A stretch of DNA of 64,000 nucleotides from Desulfobacter vibrioformis DSM 8776 (GTDB lineage Bacteria; Desulfobacterota; Desulfobacteria; Desulfobacterales; Desulfobacteraceae), in NCBI RefSeq assembly GCF_000745975.1, contig NZ_JQKJ01000003.1, forward strand, positions 180,567 to 244,566, in the 5' to 3' direction. Position 1 is the first letter of the stretch, and every line of letters starts with the position of its first letter. Below the pieces are notes generated by a model that saw only the letters and a program-made list of their open reading frames with translations, did not search any database and was not told the origin of the DNA. Below are positions 18,569 to 27,102 of the stretch, piece by piece. The translations under genes and the position numbers were made by a program.

Positions 18569-18871
18569 CTGAAATGGATACTTTGCAGGCAGGGGTCGAG
18601 TTCAAAGGGGTGCTGTGAAACAAGACCCTGACGGTCACAAGGTCGTTGACTTTAACCCGGCTTAGATCTGTGAAAGGATTCAATCCCGATCCTGGCCCGG
18701 CAGATGTCAGGATATCCCCCAGGGGCAGGGCATGGCCCCACCCGGCAGAGACCATGACATGGGCCGGCTGGTGGATCCTGGACTCAAAGGCGTTGACCCA
18801 CAGAGAATGGGAAGAAGCCGTAACCAGCGGGTAAAAAAGAACATCAAGATGAAAACAATGCGTTTGGTCAT
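18555..18871 (-). pseudogene. DUF4198 paralogue, frameshifted and internally deleted
   Basis: The start ATG at 18871 has a perfect AAGGAGG before it and begins a signal peptide (MTKRIVFILMFF). A T-run then loses one base: adding one T restores YPLVTASSHSLWVNAF, the DUF4198 mature start, which continues as HVMVSAGWGHALPLGDILTS. From there the sequence jumps to DLSRVKVNDLVTVRVLF, which matches a region more than 100 residues later in the intact paralogue at 16353-17249. The C-terminus is lost at the AAA_14 gene. Three separate lesions show it is long dead. Confidence 0.75.
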
Positions 18872-19026
18872 GAAAACCTCCTTGTTTTCAGCTAAAAATA
18901 GTCGGTCAGTGTGACACCGAACATTCTTGGGACACCGTTATCAAACGCAGTGTTGATTTGCTGTAAAAATTATGATAATGGCAAATAAAGTTATGTTTTA
19001 CTAATTATTATCGGAAGTACGAATCC

Positions 19027-20043
19027 ATGCAGCAGGCGGGAAAACGGGATGCCGGAACGTCAAACACCTTTCGGATAAATTATAATTCCGCTGATGACCT
19101 GGCCTGCAAAGATCCGGTTGAACTTTCCAAGTCACTGGCACCGGGACAAAAGACCGGGCCGGAGATGTTTTCCATCACGTCGGTCCGTCAAGGCTTTTGC
19201 ATGTATGCCGTCCGGATAGATCCTAAGCATTTGGCTGAATATGAGTTTGAAATAGAACACGCGCCACTGCAGTTTGGGTACTGCCTGAGCGGCAGCACCC
19301 ATACAGTCTATACCGGGAAAAAGAAAAGCACCGGTGCACAGTTTACCAACCAGGCCGGTACCAATTCCATCTGCCGCATGTCCGGCACCTCAGGCGTCAG
19401 CCGCCTGCGGGGTCAAGAGACCTTCAACAGCATTGCCATCCAGATCGATGCCGCACTTTTAGCCCGCTATCTTGACATTGACCTGAAGAACATTTTTGAA
19501 CCGTGCCGCAGGATTCTGCAAGGTGAAAGTCCCATCTGCGGCCTTCCCATGACAGGCGCCATGCTCAATACGGCACACCAGGTGTTTGCCTGTGATCTTT
19601 CCGGATCATCCCGGCAGCTGTTCATGGAGGCCAAAGCTGTTGAGCTGCTCTCCCTGCAAATCGATCTGTTCACCCGCACACCAGGTGTCAGCCCGGACAG
19701 GCCCCTGATGCCTGAAGAGGAGGAGCGTATCCGTAATGCGGCCCGGATTTTGATCCGGGATATGCAGGCCCCGCCCACCATATCGATTCTGGCCCGCAAA
19801 ACCGGACTGAATGAATTCAAGCTTAAAAAAGGGTTTAAGCAGGTGTTCGGCACCACGATTTTACAATATCTTCAGCACCACCGCATGGCCTGTGCCCGGG
19901 ATATGATCATCAACCAGGGAGCCAATGTCAGCCAGGCCGCTGATTTTGTGGGCTACATCAATATCGGCCATTTCATTGCCTGTTACAAAAGGCAGTTCGG
20001 CACCACTCCCGGCAACCATAAATGCTGCCCCGGGGATTCCTGA
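19027..20043 (+). CDS. AraC family regulator, second copy
   Basis: This 338-aa regulator has the same plan as the one at 8236-9243: an N-terminal sensor and a C-terminal AraC domain (TISILARKTGLNEFKLKKGF, QAADFVGYINIGHFIACYKR, FGTTPGNH). The sequence FGTTILQYLQHHRMACARDM is typical of PchR/YbtA-like siderophore regulators. It lies beside the broken DUF4198 gene and the tail of an ABC exporter, the remains of the genes it probably once controlled. The start ATG at 19027 has no strong ribosome-binding site. Confidence 0.85.
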   Translation: MQQAGKRDAGTSNTFRINYNSADDLACKDPVELSKSLAPGQKTGPEMFSITSVRQGFCMYAVRIDPKHLAEYEFEIEHAPLQFGYCLSGSTHTVYTGKKKSTGAQFTNQAGTNSICRMSGTSGVSRLRGQETFNSIAIQIDAALLARYLDIDLKNIFEPCRRILQGESPICGLPMTGAMLNTAHQVFACDLSGSSRQLFMEAKAVELLSLQIDLFTRTPGVSPDRPLMPEEEERIRNAARILIRDMQAPPTISILARKTGLNEFKLKKGFKQVFGTTILQYLQHHRMACARDMIINQGANVSQAADFVGYINIGHFIACYKRQFGTTPGNHKCCPGDS

Positions 20044-20182
20044 CCGGCTCTCACGCATACCCCAATCCGGATTATTCCTGATCGAATCCGGATTTTGACC
20101 CTGCACGCCCTTGCACATCTGTAGACAATCCATTATCAGTTAGCCATTCGCGTAAAAGTTAAACAACTATAATAAAAATTGC

Positions 20183-20500
20183 AGCGGAGAACGCCAGCGC
20201 ATCAGCATTGCACGGGCCATACTCAAAGACGCCCCCATTATCATTTTAGATGAGCCAACGGCCGCCCTTGACACAGAAAGCGAAGTTGCCGTGCAAAAAG
20301 CCGTTGATACCCTGGTCCGGGACAAAACCGTTATTGTCATCGCCCATCGTCTGTCAACAATTGCAGGGGCGGACCAGATCCTTGTGATTGATAACGGGCA
20401 GTTGATTGAAACCGGAACACACACATCGTTGCTGGAAAAGCATGGTAAATATCACGCGTTGTGGCAGGCGCAACTGAACGGTAAAAAATGGAACATTTGA
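20183..20500 (+). pseudogene. C-terminal end of an ABC exporter (siderophore type)
   Basis: About 105 codons remain, starting inside the ABC signature ([14 protein letters not shown]) and continuing through Walker B and D-loop ([16 protein letters not shown]), the H-loop ([18 protein letters not shown]) and the usual C-terminal tail ([20 protein letters not shown]). The transmembrane domain and Walker A are absent and no start codon is usable. The sequence is most like the half-transporters that export siderophores (Irt/Ybt type). It follows an AraC gene and is followed by repeat copy 2 at 20532. Confidence 0.85.
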
Positions 20501-20531
20501 CCTTGCACAGTTTGAGTTGGGTATTGCTTCG

Positions 20532-20656
20532 TATACCCCCCATGTCCTAGCGGACACAACGAAGCATGAAACTAAAGACACCAACAATGCGGGCTAAAAT
20601 GGGCGCCCCAGGCGCTTCGCCCTCTTTTTTCCTGTATCTTGTCTCTAGTTTCTTAC
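20532..20656. repeat. Dispersed 124-bp repeat, copy 2
   Basis: This is nearly identical to 16197-16320 in the same orientation, including the block CATGTCCTAGCGGACACAAC and the outer inverted pair. With copy 1 it brackets 4.2 kb that holds DUF4198, the AAA_14 gene, the dead DUF4198 copy, an AraC gene and the exporter tail. Recombination between the copies would delete that block. Confidence 0.75.
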
Positions 20657-20816
20657 AAAAGTCAAAATAAAGTAAAATTGATTGGAAAATGGCCTTGTTG
20701 GCAGGGTTAAGGTTATTCACGGTTAAAAACTCAAATTAACCATGTGTGTTCAAAATAACATATTCAACCATTAAGCAAATTGTATAAAATTGCCTTTGGC
20801 AGGGATGATATTTGCC

Positions 20817-20846
20817 TTGACACGATTTCAGACTGGGCCGTAGTAT
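20817..20846 (+). promoter_or_regulatory. Possible proC promoter
   Basis: TTGACA (20817-20822) and TAGTAT (20841-20846) are 18 nt apart, 40 bp before the proC start. The -35 box is perfect and the -10 box weak. No operator is evident. Confidence 0.4.
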
Positions 20847-20885
20847 AGTCAATTTATTATTACTTCAGCCCAAAAAGGAGGCGGG

Positions 20886-21740
20886 ATGCTTCAGGATAAA
20901 AAAATCGGTTTCATTGGAAGCGGCAACATGGGGGAAGCCCTGGTCAGCGGGCTTGTGCTGTCCAAGGCAACCAGACCCGAAAATATCATCTGCTCGGATA
21001 TTTCCCCCGACACACGCAAGGATATTCACGAAAAATACGGGGTGTTAACCACATCCAGCAATATCGAAGTCTGTGAAAAATCAGAAATTATTATCTACGC
21101 CACCAAACCCCAGATTCTGGGTTCCGTGCTCAAGGAGACCGCACCAGCCCTGGACAAATCCAAGCTTGTGATCTCCATTGCCGCAGGTGTGCCTTTGGCC
21201 GCCATTGCCGCAGGCCTTAAAAAGGAACTGCGCCTGATCAGGTCCATGCCCAATATCTGCGCCTTTGTCAAAGAGAGCGCCACAGCGGTATGTGCGGGGC
21301 AGTTTGTCCAGGACGGTGATGTGGAACTTGCCCGGGCGGTTTTTGATTCCGTGGGAAAAACCGTGTTTATCCAGGAAAACATACTCATGGATGCGTTCAC
21401 TGGATTAAGCGGATCAGGCCCGGCCTATATTTTCACCATTGTGGATGCCATGGCGGATGCCGGGGTAAAAATGGGGCTGTCCAGAAAAGATTCCCTGTTT
21501 TTATCCACCCAGACCGTATTGGGCTCGGCGCGCCTGCTCCTTGAGAGCGGGGAACACCCGGGCCAGCTCAAAGACAGGGTGGCCTCTCCGGGGGGCACTG
21601 CCATTGCCGGTATCCACACCCTGGAACAGGGCGGGCTTCGCACGACCCTGATCAATGCAGTTGAATCCGCAACCAAACGGTCCATGGAACTGGGTGACAT
21701 CATGGTAAAGGATTTTATAAAGAACGCGGAAAAAGAATAG
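20886..21740 (+). CDS. proC: Pyrroline-5-carboxylate reductase
   Basis: ProC reduces 1-pyrroline-5-carboxylate to L-proline with NAD(P)H in the cytoplasm. The N-terminal Rossmann motif GFIGSGNMGEAL (residues 9-20) binds the cofactor. The C-terminal dimerisation and active-site region carries the family signature GLSGSGPAYIF and VASPGGTAIAGIHTLEQGGL. Its length of 284 aa is a little above the usual 265-275. The start at 20886 follows AAAAAGGAGG. The gene stands alone and ends at a convergent hairpin terminator shared with the DVU0772-like gene. Confidence 0.95.
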   Translation: MLQDKKIGFIGSGNMGEALVSGLVLSKATRPENIICSDISPDTRKDIHEKYGVLTTSSNIEVCEKSEIIIYATKPQILGSVLKETAPALDKSKLVISIAAGVPLAAIAAGLKKELRLIRSMPNICAFVKESATAVCAGQFVQDGDVELARAVFDSVGKTVFIQENILMDAFTGLSGSGPAYIFTIVDAMADAGVKMGLSRKDSLFLSTQTVLGSARLLLESGEHPGQLKDRVASPGGTAIAGIHTLEQGGLRTTLINAVESATKRSMELGDIMVKDFIKNAEKE

Positions 21741-21753
21741 AATAATTGGAAAA

Positions 21754-21792
21754 GAACCGGAGGATGGGTCAGAACGGCCCATCTTCCGGTTC
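21754..21792. terminator. Bidirectional hairpin between convergent genes
   Basis: GAACCGGAGGATGGG (21754-21768) pairs with CCCATCTTCCGGTTC (21778-21792) with one mismatch and a 9-nt loop. It lies in the 64-bp gap between the ends of proC and the DVU0772-like gene and probably terminates both. Confidence 0.75.
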
Positions 21793-21804
21793 CGGAAAAG
21801 CGGA

Positions 21805-22158
21805 TTACGCATCAAGTTCTTTTCTAAGCCAGTCCCTGACTTCTCCTTCCACGGCATAAACCCCTTTGTACTTACCGATACCCTGCATGAATTCCGAAGC
21901 AACATCCTCGGGCAGATCAAAACTGCCAAGTTCTTCGGAATCAAACCCCTTTCTTCTGACAAGGGTCAGAATGGGGGTTTTCTTCCAGGTGTTGATAACA
22001 AAATAGACGGTTTCATTGTTATTATCCCTGGAGTTGTAATAACTCTGGGAACGCAAAGGTCCCCATTCCAGATGCAGGGCAATGGCTTCTTCAGGGGTCA
22101 TATCCCAGTCTACGGAATTGATTAGGTTGTAATCTTTTTTTATGTCCTTGAGTCTCAT
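21805..22158 (-). CDS. DVU0772-like conserved small protein
   Basis: This 117-aa acidic cytoplasmic protein begins MRLKDIKKDYNLINSVDWDM and contains TPEEAIALHLEWG and the RDNNNETVYFVINTWKKTP segment. I recall this pattern from the DVU0772 family of sulfate reducers, which has no known function; that recognition is from memory. The start ATG at 22158 follows AGGAGG. The gene is monocistronic, convergent with proC and divergent from nothing close: 160 bp of AT-rich sequence lies upstream. Confidence 0.7.
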   Translation of the reverse strand: MRLKDIKKDYNLINSVDWDMTPEEAIALHLEWGPLRSQSYYNSRDNNNETVYFVINTWKKTPILTLVRRKGFDSEELGSFDLPEDVASEFMQGIGKYKGVYAVEGEVRDWLRKELDA

Positions 22159-22320
22159 ATAAGCCTCCTGTTTTTGCGGTTAATCTCCAGCGTTGCCTAT
22201 ATTAAAAGCAATCCGTGTGCCAGATCGAATAGATATGCAATATCGTCATAATAACAAATAGTTATAATTATATTCGGCCGAGAAAATCACATACAGAAGG
22301 TGCAATGATACAGAAAAGAG

Positions 22321-22358
22321 ACAGCCGGCAAGAGACATATATGTCTCCTGCCGGCTGT
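22321..22358. terminator. 19-bp hairpin downstream of rubredoxin
   Basis: ACAGCCGGCA-A-GAGACATAT and its partner ATATGTCTC-C-TGCCGGCTGT form an almost perfect palindrome with no loop and one mismatch. It is followed on the plus strand by TTT. It probably terminates the aroC-rubredoxin transcript, but the repeat element at 22383-22522 now separates it from the rubredoxin stop codon. Confidence 0.6.
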
Positions 22359-22382
22359 TTAACGGTCTGAAAAATGAATACT

Positions 22383-22522
22383 CAATGTCATAAAGTTAAG
22401 AAACTTTTCAGATTAAAACCACGAAGTTCACGAAGAACACGAAGTTTAGTTCTCTAATATCTTCGTGAACTTCGTGTTCTTCGTGGTAAAATAAAATCTC
22501 AATGCTTAAGTTTATGGCATTG
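22383..22522. mobile_element. CAATG palindromic element, copy 1 (MITE-like)
   Basis: This 140-bp non-coding element starts CAATGTCATAAAGTTAAG and ends CTTAAGTTTATGGCATTG, an imperfect terminal inverted repeat. Inside, a left arm of three CACGAAG units (spacers TT, AA) faces a right arm of three CTTCGTG units (spacers AA, TT). It is flanked by a perfect 10-bp direct repeat, AATGAATACT, at 22373-22382 and 22523-22532, as expected for a target-site duplication. No coding capacity. Further copies lie at 41600, 58243 and 63882. Confidence 0.85.
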
Positions 22523-22540
22523 AATGAATACTAGTGTATA

Positions 22541-22720
22541 TCAGCCCATGGCCTTAAAACTTTTCGGGCTGGACCCGCAAACCGGGCATCGCCAATCTTC
22601 GGGCAGGTCTTCAAATTTTACCCCTTTTTTGATTTTCCCTTTGCGATCCCCCCTGTCCGGATCATAAATGTATCCGCAATTGGCAACCTGACACTGGTAC
22701 ATATCCTTGGGATCTGACAT
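22541..22720 (-). CDS. Rubredoxin with CX4C first knuckle
   Basis: This 59-aa ORF encodes a rubredoxin, a small cytoplasmic electron carrier with one iron held by four cysteines. The second site is the normal CPVCG (residues 45-49) and the fold residues [23 protein letters not shown] are all present. The first site reads CQVANCGY, with four residues between the cysteines instead of two. Such CX4C rubredoxins are known, as I recall, from a few Desulfovibrio. The start ATG at 22720 follows AAAGGAGGAACC. It lies 26 bp downstream of aroC on the same strand. Confidence 0.9.
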   Translation of the reverse strand: MSDPKDMYQCQVANCGYIYDPDRGDRKGKIKKGVKFEDLPEDWRCPVCGSSPKSFKAMG

Positions 22721-22746
22721 GGTTCCTCCTTTTTTCCTCGTTTAAA

Positions 22747-23853
22747 TTAATGTTTATCCATAAGCGCTGCACCGGCCAACCTGGCCTGCTGCTGGAGCAT
22801 GACATCAGCCAGTACAAGGGCAGCCATACTCTCCACAATAGGCACAGCCCTGGACACTACGCACGGATCATGCCGGCCCTTGGCCGCAAGAGTGGCCTGC
22901 CGGCCCTGGAAATCCACAGTTTCCTGGGCATGCCCGATGGTGGCCGGGGGTTTAAACGCCACCCGGAACACAATGGGTTCTCCATTGGAGATCCCGCCCT
23001 GGATGCCGCCGCTGAAATTGGTTGTGGTCCCCAGCCGCCCGTCTTTCAAGACAAAGGGATCATTGTGCACAGAACCGCGCATTTGCGCCCCTGCAAATCC
23101 CGACCCGATTTCAAACCCCTTGGTGGCGGGAATGGAAAGCATGGCATGGGCCAGAAGCGCCTCAAGCTTATCAAATACCGGTTCACCAAAGCCAGCCGGC
23201 ACATGGGTACAGACACATGAGACAACGCCGCCAATGGAGTCCTTTTCTTCTTTTGCCCGCAGAACAACCGCCTCCATGGCCTTTGCCGCATCCTTGTCCG
23301 GACAGCGGATCATGCTGGCATCCACCATGGCCCGGGTAAGATTCAAGCCATCGGTTTCCGGTGCCTTGATCTGCCCCACCTGGCTGACCCAGGCCACAAT
23401 ATCAATACCCAGTGCGGTTTTAAGCATCTTTTCCGCAATGGCCCCGGCACAGACCCGGCCAATGGTCTCCCGGGCAGAAGAACGCCCGCCGCCGGATGAA
23501 GCCCGTATCCCGTATTTTGACTGATAGGTGAAATCCGCGTGGGAGGGCCTTGGGATATCTGCCATGGATTTATAATCGCCCGGGCGCTGGTCTTTATTGG
23601 GCACAAACAGGCTGATGGGCGTACCCAGGGTTAGGCCGTGTTCCGTACCGGACTGGATGGCCACCCGGTCCGACTCCTGCCTGTCCGTTGACACGGCGCT
23701 CTGGCCCGGCCGCCTGCGGTCGAGCTGGCACTGGATATCGGGCTCTGTCAGAGCCATCCCGGGCAGACACCCGTCCACAACCACCCCGACCCCGGGGCAG
23801 TGGGATTCACCAAAGGTTGACACACGAAACAATTTTCCAAATGAACTTGACAT
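22747..23853 (-). CDS. aroC: Chorismate synthase
   Basis: AroC converts 5-enolpyruvylshikimate-3-phosphate to chorismate using reduced FMN, the last step of the shikimate pathway. The 368-aa protein begins with the signature [20 protein letters not shown] and contains [25 protein letters not shown] and [16 protein letters not shown] plus [19 protein letters not shown], all conserved. The start at 23853 follows AAGGAAAA. It is probably co-transcribed with the rubredoxin gene. Nothing is odd about it. Confidence 0.96.
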   Translation of the reverse strand: MSSSFGKLFRVSTFGESHCPGVGVVVDGCLPGMALTEPDIQCQLDRRRPGQSAVSTDRQESDRVAIQSGTEHGLTLGTPISLFVPNKDQRPGDYKSMADIPRPSHADFTYQSKYGIRASSGGGRSSARETIGRVCAGAIAEKMLKTALGIDIVAWVSQVGQIKAPETDGLNLTRAMVDASMIRCPDKDAAKAMEAVVLRAKEEKDSIGGVVSCVCTHVPAGFGEPVFDKLEALLAHAMLSIPATKGFEIGSGFAGAQMRGSVHNDPFVLKDGRLGTTTNFSGGIQGGISNGEPIVFRVAFKPPATIGHAQETVDFQGRQATLAAKGRHDPCVVSRAVPIVESMAALVLADVMLQQQARLAGAALMDKH

Positions 23854-23931
23854 GAATTTTTCCTTATATGGTCTGTTTTAACATCGCTATCGGAATATCC
23901 ATTGTTTTCGATCCCGATAGCGATAGTACTT

Positions 23932-25161
23932 TCATTGTTTGACCAGGCGGGCTGCCAGGGCTGCCTGGATGGTTTTCATGCTTTGGGACGTGACCCCGGC
24001 TTTCCGGGCAAATTCAGGCCATTTTTCTACTGCCGCCGCTGATTGATCCAGACAGGCGCCTATTTCTGCAGCCGACAGTCCCGCCTGTTGTCCCAGCATG
24101 ACCATTTCCTTTCTGCCGGGATTTTCCCCTTCCCCTGCCAGTGTCATGGAATGCTGGCCGCCCGGGCCGTGGCTGAAGGTCAGATCATAGGCCGGTGTCA
24201 GGTGCCAATCTCCCTGATCCGCCAGCATAAAGGCAAAGTTCTTCACATGGTCGTCCCGGTTATGGGCCAGAACATTGAAAACCATCCGGTAAAATACCCG
24301 GATTACATCCTTATGGTTCCGGGTCAGGTTGCGGGTAATTTTGAAAAGGTCGGCATAATCGACTGAAGGTATCCGGAAATTGCTGTGGATCAGATTCCCG
24401 AAAGTGTGCATATGCAACCGTTTGTTTTCCTCCCGGTCAAACCGTGTGATACCGAAAAACCGCTCTGACTGGCTGGTTTCGAAAAGTCGCGTCTCTGTCA
24501 TGTCGATTCCGGCAGCTCTGGCCATGAGGGAGTAGGCGTATTCAACGGGTCCGGCATCCGGAAAATCATTTCCGGAATTAAATTTAACAATCCAGTGCGT
24601 AAATCCCGGCGGCAGATCTGTCTCTCCTGAGATGAGGCGGTTTTCCTTTAAACCGATCAGGATTTTCGGCCTGGCACCGCCGGGGCTGCCACCGGCCCGC
24701 ATGAGTTGGGGCAGCACATCCCGGGTGTCTCCGGACAGAATATTCCGGGCATGCCGGGCCAGTTCATGGAGACGTAATAATTGACCGTTTGCCGGTTCAA
24801 ACATCATGGCTGGTTCATAAACAAGGGCCCCCATCCCGTTATCCCCGATAAACGACAGGCGATCCAGTACGGAAACCCTTTGCGGGTCAATTCCTGTTTT
24901 CCTGAAATACCGGTCCATGAGCAAAAGGCCCCAGCCATCCGGAAGTGAATCGTCAAACAGGCCAAATACCGGTCCGAAATCCAGATCAATGTGCTCATGG
25001 AACCGGGCTTCCGGCGGCAGCTTGTATGGGGAAAGCCACAAAGGATTGTCCAGAAAAGAGGGGGCATACTCAAATACAACCTTCTGCCCTGTCTGGGCAA
25101 GGGTGCCTACAAGACGGCGCTTGTCCGGGGAAAATTTGAGATAAACGGCCAGCTTTTTCAA
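23932..25161 (-). CDS. hipA: HipA-type kinase toxin
   Basis: This 409-aa protein has the HipA N-terminal subdomain 1 (residues 1-110, LPDGWGLLLMDRYF) and the HipA-like kinase core. The Gly-rich loop region GGSPGGARPKILIG, the catalytic NRDDHVKNF and the metal-binding YDLTFS motif are intact. HipA kinases phosphorylate aminoacyl-tRNA synthetases and cause growth arrest when free of HipB. The start is TTG at 25161, overlapping the hipB stop (TTGA), with AAAGGGGA upstream; this translational coupling is standard for hipBA. Confidence 0.9.
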   Translation of the reverse strand: MKKLAVYLKFSPDKRRLVGTLAQTGQKVVFEYAPSFLDNPLWLSPYKLPPEARFHEHIDLDFGPVFGLFDDSLPDGWGLLLMDRYFRKTGIDPQRVSVLDRLSFIGDNGMGALVYEPAMMFEPANGQLLRLHELARHARNILSGDTRDVLPQLMRAGGSPGGARPKILIGLKENRLISGETDLPPGFTHWIVKFNSGNDFPDAGPVEYAYSLMARAAGIDMTETRLFETSQSERFFGITRFDREENKRLHMHTFGNLIHSNFRIPSVDYADLFKITRNLTRNHKDVIRVFYRMVFNVLAHNRDDHVKNFAFMLADQGDWHLTPAYDLTFSHGPGGQHSMTLAGEGENPGRKEMVMLGQQAGLSAAEIGACLDQSAAAVEKWPEFARKAGVTSQSMKTIQAALAARLVKQ

Positions 25162-25457
25162 ATAGATCCCCTTTGGGGCAGTTTGGCTTCCATTTTTTCC
25201 AAGTCTGCTATGGATGCGGCCTTGGGTGTTTCAAGAAGTGCGTTCATCTCATCCAGCCTGCCCAAGGCAAAAACAATTTTTAAAAAATGCTTCATGGATA
25301 CCTGGCCGGTCTGTTCAAACCGCCGGATAGAGGCGTCTGTAACGCCGGACCGTGCTGCCAGGGTAGACCGCTTCCATTTTTTGGCCAGGCGGAGTGTTTT
25401 GCTCCGCCTGGCCAGGGTCATTGCGGTTTCTTCCGGGGTTGTGAGCGTGAATTTCAT
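25158..25457 (-). CDS. hipB: HipB-like XRE antitoxin
   Basis: This is a small Cro/CI-type DNA-binding antitoxin for the neighbouring HipA. The helix-turn-helix is STLAARSGVTDASIRRFEQT in the middle of the protein, followed by MKHFLKIVFALGRLDEM. The ATG at 25457 gives 99 aa. An upstream in-frame ATG at 25505 would add 16 residues but lies inside the operator palindrome, so 25457 is preferred; neither has a clear ribosome-binding site. The gene overlaps hipA by 4 bp. Confidence 0.85.
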   Translation of the reverse strand: MKFTLTTPEETAMTLARRSKTLRLAKKWKRSTLAARSGVTDASIRRFEQTGQVSMKHFLKIVFALGRLDEMNALLETPKAASIADLEKMEAKLPQRGSI

Positions 25458-25470
25458 AGTGCTAAATGCC

Positions 25471-25519
25471 AAAATATTATCGTTATTGGATAAAATACGT
25501 ATCATAATGATAAAATTTT
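25471..25519. promoter_or_regulatory. Operator palindrome upstream of hipB
   Basis: AAAATATTATCGTTAT (25471-25486) and ATAATGATAAAATTTT (25504-25519) form a 16-bp inverted repeat with two mismatches and a 17-bp spacer, directly before the hipB start. HipB proteins bind paired palindromic sites at their own promoter, so this is the probable autoregulatory operator. Confidence 0.6.
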
Positions 25520-25535
25520 AGCAATTGCTGAGTCA

Positions 25536-25614
25536 ACTAAAACTAAAAACATCGACAATGCGGGGCTAAAATGGGCGCCCCAGGCGCTTCACCCTCTTGT
25601 ATCTTGTTTTGGGC
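25536..25614. repeat. Dispersed 124-bp repeat, diverged and shortened copy 3
   Basis: It shares ACTAAA...CGACAATGCGGGGCTAAA and the ATGGGCGCCCCAGGCGCTTC core with copies at 16197 and 20532, but its left third is missing. It lies between the hipB promoter and the 3' end of the sigma-54 regulator gene. Confidence 0.65.
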
Positions 25615-25617
25615 AGA

Positions 25618-27102
25618 TTAATAAACCTGACCTTGGGAATCAATATACTTTTTCACCGTCCGCCGGTCCAGCCCGGCAATGCGGGCAACCGCCTCATAGG
25701 TACCGTGTTTTTCATACAAGCGGGTGCAATAATGGATAAGCAGGTCCTGGGCACTGAGACGGCCTTCCTGAATCTGCCGGGTTAAAGCATCGGCTTTGGA
25801 CCCGGGTTCCAGGGCTTCATCTGTTTCATAGGCATTGCGCAGCACCACACGCCTGACACATTGTTCCAGTTCCCGCACATTGCCCGGCCATGGATATGAC
25901 AGCGTAAGGCTTGTTTTAATATATTCAAGCACACGGGAGACAATTTCCGGGGAAGGCTGCCCCACAATACGGGTCACCGTGTGTGCCAAAAGATCCGGAA
26001 GCTCTTCGGGATCCTGGGCAATTCTTTTGTGCAGGGGCGGCACCGTAATGATATCGGAACACAGACGATAGTAAAAATCATCCCTGAATATCTTCTTTTC
26101 CCGGATCTCCCGGATGCTGCGGTTTGTGGCGGCAATGATCCTGCCGTTAAACCGGTGTTTTTCATCGCTTCCCACAGGTGAATAGACCCGGTCCTGGAGC
26201 ACATTGAGCAGTTTGATCTGAACATGGGTGGACAACTCGCCGATTTCATCCAGAAGAATGGAGCCATTGGGGCTGCACTGGCTGAACACCCCTTTATGGT
26301 CCTTGACCGCCCCTGTAAATGCGCCGCGCACATGGCCGAACAGCTCGGATTCAATGATGGTTTCAGGAAACTGGCTGATATTGAGCGTGGTAAAGGTATT
26401 GACAAAATTATGGGTGAACTTGTTTTCCTTTTCATCAAAGGGAATATAGCCGGAGCGCCCCATGGCCAGGGCAGCGGTTCCCTTTCCCGTGCCGGTCTCA
26501 CCAAACAGCAGGGTGGAGAAATTTTCCATGCGGTTCCATAGATACTGGTCATACATAAGGATGTCATGGGTGAACACGTTCTGCCACAGATCCCGCCGCA
26601 GCTGCTGCATACAACTGCTGCGGCCCACCAGATGCCGGAAAATAAAATAATAGGCCCGGCGAAACTGATACGCCAGGGCAATGAAGCGCCTGCTCTCATC
26701 AATGCCGAATCCCCAGCCGCGCAACAGGATCAGGGCCTCCGGCGCAAAATGTGCGTCCAGAGACTCTTCGGCATTATCAAGCTGGCGTGTGATCAGGGTG
26801 TCGATCTCTTTTCTGAACAGGTGAAAATAGTGAAACAGCAATCCAGACCGTAAAAAATACCGGCTCTCGCCTTGAAAAAAACGAAGATTGATCCGGCCAC
26901 GCTTTTCCACCTGGTCCAGGCGGTGCCGAACAGCCTGACACACCTTAAGCATTCTGATCTCTTTGGGACTGTCCGGTGGAATACCCGCAATTTGCGCTTC
27001 CCGCAGAACCCGCTCCCTGCCAAAGGGGTTGGCAGCGCTGGCGTAGTGAACACATTTAAAAAAATCCAGCTCTTCGGGCAGCAAAGCGGTTACGTCTTTC
27101 AT
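25618..27102 (-). CDS. Sigma-54-dependent transcriptional activator
   Basis: This regulator of about 494 aa has an unassigned helical N-terminal domain (residues 1-190), a central AAA+ domain and a C-terminal helix-turn-helix. The AAA+ domain has Walker A GETGTGKG, the sigma-54-contacting GAFTGA loop in SELFGHVRGAFTGA, Walker B SILLDEIGEL and the YPWPGNVREL motif. The C-terminal YEAVARIAGLDRRTVKKYID is a Fis-type HTH. ATG 27102 is preferred over TTG 27114 because GGATGGG lies just before it. It is divergent from the giant synthase gene across 210 bp and is its likely regulator. The N-terminal domain is not a receiver, PAS or GAF domain that I recognise, so the signal is unknown. Confidence 0.88.
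   Translation of the reverse strand: MKDVTALLPEELDFFKCVHYASAANPFGRERVLREAQIAGIPPDSPKEIRMLKVCQAVRHRLDQVEKRGRINLRFFQGESRYFLRSGLLFHYFHLFRKEIDTLITRQLDNAEESLDAHFAPEALILLRGWGFGIDESRRFIALAYQFRRAYYFIFRHLVGRSSCMQQLRRDLWQNVFTHDILMYDQYLWNRMENFSTLLFGETGTGKGTAALAMGRSGYIPFDEKENKFTHNFVNTFTTLNISQFPETIIESELFGHVRGAFTGAVKDHKGVFSQCSPNGSILLDEIGELSTHVQIKLLNVLQDRVYSPVGSDEKHRFNGRIIAATNRSIREIREKKIFRDDFYYRLCSDIITVPPLHKRIAQDPEELPDLLAHTVTRIVGQPSPEIVSRVLEYIKTSLTLSYPWPGNVRELEQCVRRVVLRNAYETDEALEPGSKADALTRQIQEGRLSAQDLLIHYCTRLYEKHGTYEAVARIAGLDRRTVKKYIDSQGQVY

Noticed and set aside
22420..22500. Regular CACGAAG repeats as a CRISPR array
   Set aside because: Units are 7-9 nt with 2-nt spacers in two inverted arms, and the whole element recurs with target duplications; there are no 20-40 nt unique spacers and no cas genes.
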